Assembly: GCF_030817415.1 (NCBI RefSeq) | Contig: NZ_JAUSZI010000002.1 | Location: forward strand, 11,879,501-11,943,500 | DNA length: 64,000 nucleotides | Direction of reading: 5' to 3' | Source of the DNA: Streptomyces umbrinus | GTDB taxonomy: Bacteria > Actinomycetota > Actinomycetes > Streptomycetales > Streptomycetaceae | Shown: in pieces, positions 57,130 through 64,000 of the stretch | Layout of the letters: every line of letters begins with the position of its first letter | How positions within the stretch are numbered: position 1 is the stretch's first letter | Program-made: the position numbers and the translations under genes | The notes under the pieces: generated by a model | What the model was told of the DNA's origin: nothing | What the model saw: only the letters and a program-made list of their open reading frames with translations | The model's database searches: none

Positions 57130-58416
57130 ATGACCACCACCCCTCCCCGCCCCGATCCCGCTCTCCCGTACATAGAGCAACGCCCCTCGCCCGAGCGCAG
57201 TGCCCGCTCCTGGGTCGTCACCACGATGGCCCTGGCGCAGCTGGGACTCTTCCTGGCCTTGCTCACCCCGGTCTTCTCCAGCCTGGCCATCAAGGTGCAG
57301 GACCTCGTCCCCAGCGACGACGAGGTCTCCGCGCTCGGCATGGTCAGCAGCCTCGGCGCACTGGCCGCACTCCTCGCCAACCCGGTCTTCGGCCGGATCA
57401 GTGACCGGACGACAGGCCGGTTCGGCCGGCGACGGCCATGGCTGGTGATCGGCGCCCTGGGACTGACCGTCGGCCTCGCCGTCATCGCAACAGCGCAGAG
57501 TCTGGCGGTCGTCGCCGTCGCCTGGTTCCTGAGCCAGATGTTCGCCAACGCCGCCCTGGCCGCGTTCACCGCGTCGGTTGCCGACCAGGTACCGGTCTTC
57601 CAGCGGGGCAAGGTCGCCGGACTGATCGGCGTCATGCAGAACCTGGCCATCCTCGGCGCCGCCTATGCGGCGAGGGTCCTCGGCACGGACGTGCTCCTGC
57701 TGTTCATGGTTCCGGCAGCGGTCGGGCTCGCCCTGGTCGTGCTGTACGTGATCGCCCTGCCCGACAAGCCGCTGCCGCAGCGTCCGCCGTCCGACGGCGG
57801 CCTTCGTACGCTGCTCAGGACGTTCTGGGTGAACCCTCGCAGGCACCCGGACTTCGCTTGGGCCTTCGTCTCCCGCTTCATGGTGATCCTGGCGATGTTC
57901 ATGTTCACCACCTTCCGACTGCTGTTCCTTCAGGACCAGTTGGGCCTGTCGGACGACCGGGCGGTGTCCGTCATGGCCACCGGCGTGCTGGTCTACACCG
58001 TGGTTCTGATGGCTGCGGGCCAGCTGGCCGGATGGCTGTCCGACCGCTTGCGGCGCCGCAAGGTCTTCGTCGGGTTCTCGGCGCTCGTCTTCGGCATCGG
58101 CACCGCCATGTTGATCACGACTCACTCCGTCGCCGACTTCTACGCCGCAGAAGCAGTCCTCGGCCTCGGCTTCGGCGTCTACGCGGGCGTGGACCTCGCC
58201 CTCGTCCTCGACGTCCTGCCCGATCCGGAGGACTCAGCCAAGGATCTGGGCATGTTCAACATCGCCAATGCCGCACCGCAGTCCATCGCCCCCGCCGTCG
58301 GCGCACTGCTGGTCAACACCGCGGGCGGCCACGAATACCACCTGCTGCTCGGCGTCGCCGCCGCGGTCTGTGCCGTCGGCGCCCTGGCCGTCATCCCCAT
58401 CAGGAAGGTGAGCTGA
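57130..58416 (+). CDS. MFS transporter
   Basis: The 428-residue product has about twelve hydrophobic helices and the MFS loop motif NPVFGRISDRTTGRFGRRRPW between helices 2 and 3, with the repeat AGWLSDRLRRRKV in the second half. The layout resembles sugar-cation or multidrug transporters of the MFS_1 type. The N-terminus is cytosolic. It is preceded by the long palindrome and stands alone. Confidence 0.9.
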   Translation: MTTTPPRPDPALPYIEQRPSPERSARSWVVTTMALAQLGLFLALLTPVFSSLAIKVQDLVPSDDEVSALGMVSSLGALAALLANPVFGRISDRTTGRFGRRRPWLVIGALGLTVGLAVIATAQSLAVVAVAWFLSQMFANAALAAFTASVADQVPVFQRGKVAGLIGVMQNLAILGAAYAARVLGTDVLLLFMVPAAVGLALVVLYVIALPDKPLPQRPPSDGGLRTLLRTFWVNPRRHPDFAWAFVSRFMVILAMFMFTTFRLLFLQDQLGLSDDRAVSVMATGVLVYTVVLMAAGQLAGWLSDRLRRRKVFVGFSALVFGIGTAMLITTHSVADFYAAEAVLGLGFGVYAGVDLALVLDVLPDPEDSAKDLGMFNIANAAPQSIAPAVGALLVNTAGGHEYHLLLGVAAAVCAVGALAVIPIRKVS

Positions 58417-58515
58417 TCCGCGTCCACGGTTCACCCCACGCCGCCCGGACCACCACAAACGTAAGGTGCTCACCGGCGCCGACGCCTGGTCGCTACGTCC
58501 TGACAGCGGTCGGCA

Positions 58516-61389
58516 TCAGAGATCGGTGGGAATGGCTGCGGGGTTGCGGTTGAAGGCCTCCCGGGCGATCTCTACGCGGCTGCGCATCCCGAGCTTGGCG
58601 AGTATGTGGGAGATGTGCGTCTGTGTAGTGCGCCGGGTGAGGAACATGCTCTGTGCGATGTCGGGTGTGGAGCAGCCGGCCGCGACGAGAAGGGCGATCT
58701 TGTGTTCGGTCGGGGTCAGGGCGTCCCAGCCGTGCGCGGGCCGCTTGATCCGGGCGCCGCGCACGCCGCGGCGGATCCCGTACCGGCGCAGCCGCCCCTC
58801 GGCACGGCGGATGTCCCAGACCGCGCCGAATCCGCCGTAGAGGTCGAGTGCTTCGCCGATCAGGTGCTTGGACTCGGTCGTGTCCCCGTGTGCGGCAAGG
58901 ACGACGGCCAGGTCCTCCAGCGCTCCCGCCAGCTCCACCGGCACGCCGACGGCCCGGTAGTGGTCCACCGCCGACCGCAACGGTGCCGGATCACGCTCGT
59001 GGAGTCCTGTGCACCAGTCGGCGGCGGCCATGGCGCGGGCCGGGACCTGCTCGGCGGCCGCCTCGGCACGGCAGGCTTCCAGCGCGGCCGCGGCGGCGGA
59101 GTCGTCGTCCACGGCGAGTGCCAGGCGGAGAACCGTCGGCAGCCACTGGTGGGTCAGCGTCATCTCGCCTGGCTCCCGGGTGAGGAAAACGCCGAGGTGT
59201 GAGAGGGCCAGGTGCTCGTCCCCGTTCTGCTCGGCGGCGAGCGCTTGCGCGAACAGCAGGAAGTCGGTGTTCTCGCGATCGGCGATCGTGACCGGTGGCT
59301 GACGCAGTCCGGCCCGCAGGTGCGCGTCGGCCGTGGCGCGATCGTCCCGGCGGACGGCGATGAGGGCGGCCACGCCGTGGCACAGCCACATGGGGCCGCG
59401 CTCGCGCAGTCCCCGGTAGGTCATCGCGGAGGCGCTCTGGTCGACCGAGTTGAGCTCCGCCAGTGTGTCGTCCCACCGGCCCAGCCAGTAAGTGAGGACT
59501 GCGGCGGTGACGCTGAACCTGGCGTCATCGGTCCGGTCGGCGGCGAGCAGGAACTGCCGCGACTCCCGCAGGGCCGCCTCGGCGTCCGACCACCGGCTCA
59601 GGTTCTGCAGGGTGAAGATCCGGGCATGCAGTGCATAGGACCGCAGGTCCGCGTGGTCGTCGGTGGCGTTCAGCGTCTCCAGCGCGCGATCCACGCAGTC
59701 CAGCGCGGACAGGTAGCGCCGCTGTACGGAGTGGTTGAGCCACAGATCGGTGAGCGCATAAGCGATGGCGAACGTGTCTCCGGTCGTCTCGCCGATCTCC
59801 AATGCGCGGCGCGCGGTGGCGTCCGCGGCTTCCAGCGCACCCGATCCCGCCCGCTGGAACATCGCCAACGAGGCGAGCAACCGGGCGCGCCAGGCGTCGG
59901 GCAGGTCTTGCTCCAATGCCTGATCCAGCGCTGCGACCGCCGCGTCGTTGTCACCGCTGCTGAACAGCGCGCGGGCCAGGACCCAGTACATCCGCCCCCG
60001 GTCGGCCGGCTCTCTCGACACGGTCAGGGCCTGCCGGGCGCGGACCGCGGCCTTCTCGTGCTCGCCCGCGCCGACCAAGATCTGGGCAAGAGCCGCGCTC
60101 AACGCGGCACGGTCACGCTCGTCCGCGACCCCGTGCTCCAGTTCCCGGTCCAGCAACTCGGCCGCGATACGCGGGGCCCTGACCGCCAGCGCCGACGCGG
60201 TGTCGGCGAGCCAGCGCCGGGTCCAGCGGTCGCCGACGCGGCCCGACTCCAGCAGTTGCAGCGCCACCCGTTGGGGCTCGACACCGCCGATACCGTCCAG
60301 CGCCCGGGCCGCGTCCTGGTGCAGCGCAACGCGCAGCGCCGTCGGCATGCCGTCGTACAGCGCCTGGCGGATCAGCGGATGCCGGAACGTCATCCGCTGA
60401 CCGGCATCAACGAGGATCCCGGCTGCGACCGCCTCCTGGAGATCAGCGGAGAGGTCGATGGTGGACCGGCCCAGGAGCGCTGCAACTTCCCCGACCGCGA
60501 ACTCCCGGCCGAGCAGCGAGGCAACCCGCAGCATGTCGAGCGCGTCGGCCCGCACGAAGCTCAGCCGGCTGTCCAGCGCCGCAGCCAACGACCTCCGGAA
60601 GGTGCTCAGCGAGGTGTCCCGCAGGTCGGCGTGCTCGCCGACCGTTACACCGCCTTCACGCACCAGGGACTCGACCAGCTCCCGCACGTACAGGGGATTG
60701 CCGCTGGCCTGGGCGGCAAGCTCGACCAGCGCGGGCCCCGGCGGCGCACCGGCGACATCGGACAGCAGATCATGGATCGCGTCCGGGCCGAGGGGCCCCA
60801 ACGAGATCGTTGTCGTGGCGTAGCCGCGCAGCGCGGCGCGAAGCTGCCGCATCCCGGATCCGCGGGGCACCGGCCGGAAGGACAGGACCAACAACAACGG
60901 CAGGTGCGCGGCGATCGATGCCAGGTGCCGGCACACGTCCAGCGACGCGTCGTCGGCCCACTGCAAGTCGTCGAGCACCATCACGGTCGGCGCGGTCGCG
61001 CAGTCCTCCTCGATCAGGGTGAGGAGCATCTCGATCACCGCGGTGTGCACGGTGTTGCTCAGCAGGAGGTCGGGCCGCTCAGCGCACACGAACCGCAGGA
61101 TCTCGGCGCGGCGAGCATCGGTCGCACGCTGCGTGACCTCCAGGCAGTCGCCCAGCAATCGCAGCGGCAACGGGTGCGCGGCCTGCTCCGCGGTGCCGCG
61201 CAGCACCGTGCAGCCGGACTCCTGGCCGGCCGCGCCCGCTGCGGCGGCCAGTGTCGACTTGCCGATACCGGGCTCGCCCTCGATCAGGACCACGCCGCCG
61301 GTACCCGTTCGCAACTGTGCGATGGCGTCCTGCAGCACCGCCAGCTCGGCCTCGCGTCCGACAAGACGAGTCGGGAGGCCCAACGACAT
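58516..61389 (-). CDS. LAL-type LuxR regulator (large ATP-binding)
   Basis: The 957-residue product has Walker A GEPGIGKST (residues ~38-46), Walker B VMVLDDLQWAD, a long helical TPR-like middle and a C-terminal LuxR helix-turn-helix (LTPTEHKIALLVAAGCSTPDIAQSMFLTRRTTQTHISHIL). LAL proteins often activate secondary-metabolite or catabolic genes. ATG 61389 (MSLGLPTRLVGRE) is the family start; an upstream extension to 61458 looks non-homologous. Confidence 0.92.
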   Translation of the reverse strand: MSLGLPTRLVGREAELAVLQDAIAQLRTGTGGVVLIEGEPGIGKSTLAAAAGAAGQESGCTVLRGTAEQAAHPLPLRLLGDCLEVTQRATDARRAEILRFVCAERPDLLLSNTVHTAVIEMLLTLIEEDCATAPTVMVLDDLQWADDASLDVCRHLASIAAHLPLLLVLSFRPVPRGSGMRQLRAALRGYATTTISLGPLGPDAIHDLLSDVAGAPPGPALVELAAQASGNPLYVRELVESLVREGGVTVGEHADLRDTSLSTFRRSLAAALDSRLSFVRADALDMLRVASLLGREFAVGEVAALLGRSTIDLSADLQEAVAAGILVDAGQRMTFRHPLIRQALYDGMPTALRVALHQDAARALDGIGGVEPQRVALQLLESGRVGDRWTRRWLADTASALAVRAPRIAAELLDRELEHGVADERDRAALSAALAQILVGAGEHEKAAVRARQALTVSREPADRGRMYWVLARALFSSGDNDAAVAALDQALEQDLPDAWRARLLASLAMFQRAGSGALEAADATARRALEIGETTGDTFAIAYALTDLWLNHSVQRRYLSALDCVDRALETLNATDDHADLRSYALHARIFTLQNLSRWSDAEAALRESRQFLLAADRTDDARFSVTAAVLTYWLGRWDDTLAELNSVDQSASAMTYRGLRERGPMWLCHGVAALIAVRRDDRATADAHLRAGLRQPPVTIADRENTDFLLFAQALAAEQNGDEHLALSHLGVFLTREPGEMTLTHQWLPTVLRLALAVDDDSAAAAALEACRAEAAAEQVPARAMAAADWCTGLHERDPAPLRSAVDHYRAVGVPVELAGALEDLAVVLAAHGDTTESKHLIGEALDLYGGFGAVWDIRRAEGRLRRYGIRRGVRGARIKRPAHGWDALTPTEHKIALLVAAGCSTPDIAQSMFLTRRTTQTHISHILAKLGMRSRVEIAREAFNRNPAAIPTDL

Positions 61390-61848
61390 TGTGGGGTCCC
61401 CGCGCCGCACAGGGGATATTCGGGGTCTACGAGTGGTATCTCCTGCGCCCGTCGTCATTGACCACTGTCTCCCGCTTCGACCATCTCCGACACGGTTTCA
61501 ACGGAAAGCGTACTGCCGCAGTCGCTCCGTGACGGTAAATTCTGGATTGCGGTCGGGGAGCCGGAAACCTGATTGATGATCTTGAATGCGTGATGTTGTC
61601 ATGGCGTTCGCCCGGCGATGGCGCACCCGAGCCGTATCCCGGTGGGCGGGTTCACGACCCGGCGTCGAAGGTGTCGGACCCGTCCTGCTGAGTGCACGGT
61701 CGTCCGCCGGCAAGGGGTGCCTGGCGCCGGCGCCGCACGCGGCGGTGCGCTCATTGGCATCATCGCATGCGCTCTTCGTCAACGCGTTGCCGATGTCAGC
61801 GCCTAGCGTCCCTCACGTATCGCAAGCACGGCACCCAGGAGGCGCTTC
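61390..61848. other. intergenic region before Dps
   Basis: It should contain the LAL promoter and the dps promoter. A 34-codon minus frame (61498-61602, MTTSRIQDHQSGFRLPDRNP) looks slightly coding but has no known relative. Nothing else is supported. Confidence 0.4.
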
Positions 61849-62424
61849 ATGACCACCAGCCCCAACCCCGTGAGCAGCCAGCCGTGGCTGCATCAAAAGG
61901 GCAAGGTGATCCAGGAGTTCGCGACGGTCAAGCAGTTGCCTCTCGGCTTGTCCTACGACACACGCATGTACTCCTGCCGACGCCTGAACAAGGTCCTGGC
62001 GGACACGCAGATCCTCTACAGCCTCTACAAGAAGCACCATTGGAACATGCGGGGCGCGACCTTTTACCAGTTGCACGTGCTGCTGGACAAGCATGCGGGA
62101 GAGCAACTGGAACTCGTCGACACGATCGCCGAGCGGGTTCAGACCCTGGGCGGCGTCGCGGTGGGGGATCCCCGGCACGTCGCCGAGATCACGTCGATTC
62201 CACGTCCGCCTGATGGGGTGGAGGAAGTCCCGGGGATGCTCGCGCGGTTGCTGGAGGCGCATGAGACGATCCTGGTCAAGGCCCATGACGTGGCCGCCCG
62301 CAGGGCCGAGCTGGGCGATGACGGCACCAATGACGTTCTGGTCTCGCAAGTGATCCGCACCGGTGAGTTGCAGGCCTGGTTCCTTGCCGAACTCCTGGTC
62401 GACACACCCCTCGTCCGCGTCTGA
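61849..62424 (+). CDS. dps: Dps-family DNA-protection ferritin
   Basis: The 191-residue product starts at ATG 61849 behind AGGAGG. It has the Dps ferroxidase signature split across subunits: LYKKHHWNMRGATFYQLHVLLDKHAGEQLELVDTIAERVQTLGG (His and Glu ligands). A charged N-terminal tail and a short C-terminal tail flank the four-helix bundle. It oxidises and stores iron with H2O2 and protects DNA in stationary phase. Confidence 0.93.
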   Translation: MTTSPNPVSSQPWLHQKGKVIQEFATVKQLPLGLSYDTRMYSCRRLNKVLADTQILYSLYKKHHWNMRGATFYQLHVLLDKHAGEQLELVDTIAERVQTLGGVAVGDPRHVAEITSIPRPPDGVEEVPGMLARLLEAHETILVKAHDVAARRAELGDDGTNDVLVSQVIRTGELQAWFLAELLVDTPLVRV

Positions 62425-62586
62425 GCGCATCAGGACCACCGATGCCAAGAACGGCCGCTCCGCAGACGCGGAAGAGGGCCGCTGCCGCTTCCTGAAAGCG
62501 TCGAAATCCGCGGCTGGCCGACTCTCCACGCCGCGCGACCTTCCCGCAAGACCCGTTTCGCTGCAACCACCTCCTAGGAGGACGTC

Positions 62587-63429
62587 ATGTTCCGTTTCTC
62601 TCGCATCCGCTCAACCGTCCACAACGTCGCCACCGTGACCATCGCTTCTATGGTGACCGGCTCCCTTCTTGCCGCCGGCACAGTGAGCAGCAGCGCCGCC
62701 TCACACAAGGCCGGGGCGGGCAAGGCCAAGCCGACCATCGTGCTCGTCCATGGCGCTTTTGCCGACGCCTCCAGTTGGTCCGGCGTCATCCAGCGCCTGC
62801 AGCGCGACAGTTACCCGGTCGTCGCCACGGCCAACCCGCTGCGTGGTCTGAGCAGCGACGCCGCCTACCTGCGCAGTGTCCTGGACACCGTGGAGGGGCC
62901 GGTGGTCCTGGTCGGCCACTCCTACGGCGGCTCGGTGATCACCGAGGCCGCCGCCGGGGACCCTGACGTCAAGGCACTGGTCTACATCGCCGCATTCATC
63001 CCGAACGTCGGCGAAAGCGCCGGCGAGCTGGCCACCAAGTTCCCCGGCAGCACCCTGGGCGAGGCCGTCAACGCTGCCTCCTACCCGCTTCCCGGCGGCG
63101 GCACCGGCACCGAGCTGACCATCCGTCAGGACAGGTTCCACCAGCAGTTCGCCGCCGACGTACCCGTCACCACCGCCGCGATCATGGCGGCCACCCAGCG
63201 GCCTGTCTCCACTCTCGCCCTGGAGGAGAAGGCCTCAGAGGCGGCTTGGCAGGACATCCCCTCCTACGCCCTGATCGCCGGCGAGGACTACAACATCCCG
63301 CCCAAGGCCGAGCAGTGGATGGCCGAGCGAGCCCACGCCCACACCGTCACCATCGACAGCGCCTCGCACGCAGTCACGGTCTCGCACCCGGCGGCGGTAA
63401 CCGACCTCATCCTCCGCGCTGCCCGGTGA
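62587..63429 (+). CDS. secreted alpha/beta hydrolase
   Basis: The 280-residue product has a signal peptide (basic start, VTIASMVTGSLLAAG, cleavage near SSAAS). The hydrolase fold follows: VLVHGAFADASSW, the nucleophile box VGHSYGGS, and the late catalytic His in SASHAVTVSHP. ATG 62587 follows AGGAGG. It belongs to the EstA/YdeN-like group of small esterases. It should act outside the cell. Confidence 0.92.
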   Translation: MFRFSRIRSTVHNVATVTIASMVTGSLLAAGTVSSSAASHKAGAGKAKPTIVLVHGAFADASSWSGVIQRLQRDSYPVVATANPLRGLSSDAAYLRSVLDTVEGPVVLVGHSYGGSVITEAAAGDPDVKALVYIAAFIPNVGESAGELATKFPGSTLGEAVNAASYPLPGGGTGTELTIRQDRFHQQFAADVPVTTAAIMAATQRPVSTLALEEKASEAAWQDIPSYALIAGEDYNIPPKAEQWMAERAHAHTVTIDSASHAVTVSHPAAVTDLILRAAR

Positions 63430-63457
63430 GCAGGCGCTGATCTCCCCGGTGGTGGAC

Positions 63458-63487
63458 GCCCCGGCGGATTCGAGATTCCGCCGGGGC
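63458..63487 (+). terminator. 11-bp-stem hairpin behind the secreted hydrolase
   Basis: GCCCCGGCGGA (63458-63468) pairs with TCCGCCGGGGC (63477-63487) around an 8-base loop, 29 bases after the stop codon. Confidence 0.75.
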
Positions 63488-63814
63488 CGCACGGGATGAG
63501 CACGCACGCGCCGACGCTGCGCAGGCCGGCGGAGCCGCGGCGTACGGCGACGGTGCCGACCACGCCCAGGGCTCGCCGGCCGACCGTGGCCCAGTCGGCG
63601 AGCCGGGAACAGGAGGCTCAGCGGGCCGGCAGGTCCTGGATCGCCTCCGCGATCTCTCCGCCGGTGGGGTGATTGGCCCGTGGGTGGCCCGGATACCCGG
63701 GCACGTGGAGGCCGACGAGGATGTCTGTCAAGCAGGCGGCCCCGGTCCGTGCTGGGCTCAGAGGGCTTCTCGAAACCGAGTGTGGGGCGGGACGTTCCTA
63801 ACCCGCCGCACTCG
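63488..63814. other. no intact gene
   Basis: A minus-strand scrap (DILVGLHVPGYPGHPRANHP... IAEAIQDLPAR, ~63622-63728) has a natural-looking end but no start. It may be the tail of a lost gene. Confidence 0.35.
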
Positions 63815-63940
63815 GCCCAGACGCCGATCGGTCGACTGGTCACGATGGCGGAGATCGCCGACGCCACCGACTTCCTGCTCCCCAACACCGGCATCAATGC
63901 CCACGACCTGTACATGGACGGCGGCCTGCTGGCGACCTGA
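63815..63940 (+). pseudogene. C-terminal fragment of an SDR enzyme
   Basis: The 41 codons PIGRLVTMAEIADATDFLL and INAHDLYMDGGLLAT are the typical end of short-chain dehydrogenases (cofactor loop, then the final 'DGG' strand). No Rossmann start or YxxxK is found upstream, so the gene is truncated. Confidence 0.75.
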
Positions 63941-64000
63941 GCGCGGCAGCGGTCGTGGTGGTCGCGTTGCCCCGTCGATCGTCACAGGTGCCGCTGCCGA

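Noticed and set aside
59212..61461. 749-codon plus frame
   Set aside because: It is antisense to the LAL regulator with Walker and LuxR motifs.

Overview
The window is actinobacterial and almost certainly Streptomyces. Base composition is very GC-rich with strong third-position GC bias, GTG and TTG starts are common, and ribosome sites are AGGAGG-like. It carries an SsgA-like sporulation protein, a DUF6083 protein, a DUF6461 protein, a LAL-type LuxR regulator, an Eis-type acetyltransferase and a DesK-type two-component system. There are no rRNA, tRNA or CRISPR features. The density of insertion sequences, truncated genes and frameshifts points to an accessory region, such as a chromosome arm or an integrated or linear plasmid.

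Region 1 (1-16.4 kb) is an insertion-sequence graveyard. It holds an rve-type transposase tail, a frameshifted rve element with a partial inverted copy, and an intact IS110 element. An IS630 element was split by a second IS110, which was itself split by an ISKra4-type element that still has a perfect 9-bp target duplication. A third IS110 follows. Between them lie a copper-monooxygenase-like lipoprotein with a Rieske lipoprotein, a decayed FAD monooxygenase, an Eis acetyltransferase and a frameshifted GNAT gene. The left ends of the IS110 elements contain strong hairpins that fit bridge RNAs; one element carries this unit twice in tandem with compensatory changes.

Region 2 (16.5-28.1 kb) begins with a 5'-truncated Pycsar-type membrane effector and a P-loop kinase gene whose two halves are separated by a PAP2 phosphatase and a histidine kinase/response regulator pair. 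An IS5-type element, a truncated alcohol dehydrogenase, an alcohol dehydrogenase/SDR operon with a divergent TetR regulator and two clear palindromic operators, an XRE regulator and another SDR follow.

Region 3 (28.4-47.5 kb) is plasmid- or ICE-like. It has a truncated tyrosine-recombinase-like protein, winged-helix and zinc-ribbon proteins, a translationally coupled block (XRE, DUF6083, RHH-like protein, UvrD-type helicase) and a relaxase remnant. A coupled operon of small membrane protein, ECF sigma factor and repeat-bearing protein comes next. sbcD has a nonsense codon in its first metal-binding motif, and sbcC is cut by an IS3 element. Two loci encode a secreted-type NucA/NucB DNase followed by a hairpin and a small acidic protein. 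The second proteins (a DUF6461 protein and an unrelated 160-residue protein) are candidate immunity proteins, and this is the most interesting possible system in the window.

Region 4 (47.6-64 kb) is mostly intact: a DUF4145 protein, a Vsr/DUF559-like nuclease fragment, a MarR regulator, an F420-type oxidoreductase, a cupin, alpha/beta hydrolases, an SsgA-like protein, two AraC regulators, an MFS exporter behind a 13-bp-arm palindrome, a LAL regulator, Dps, and a secreted hydrolase.
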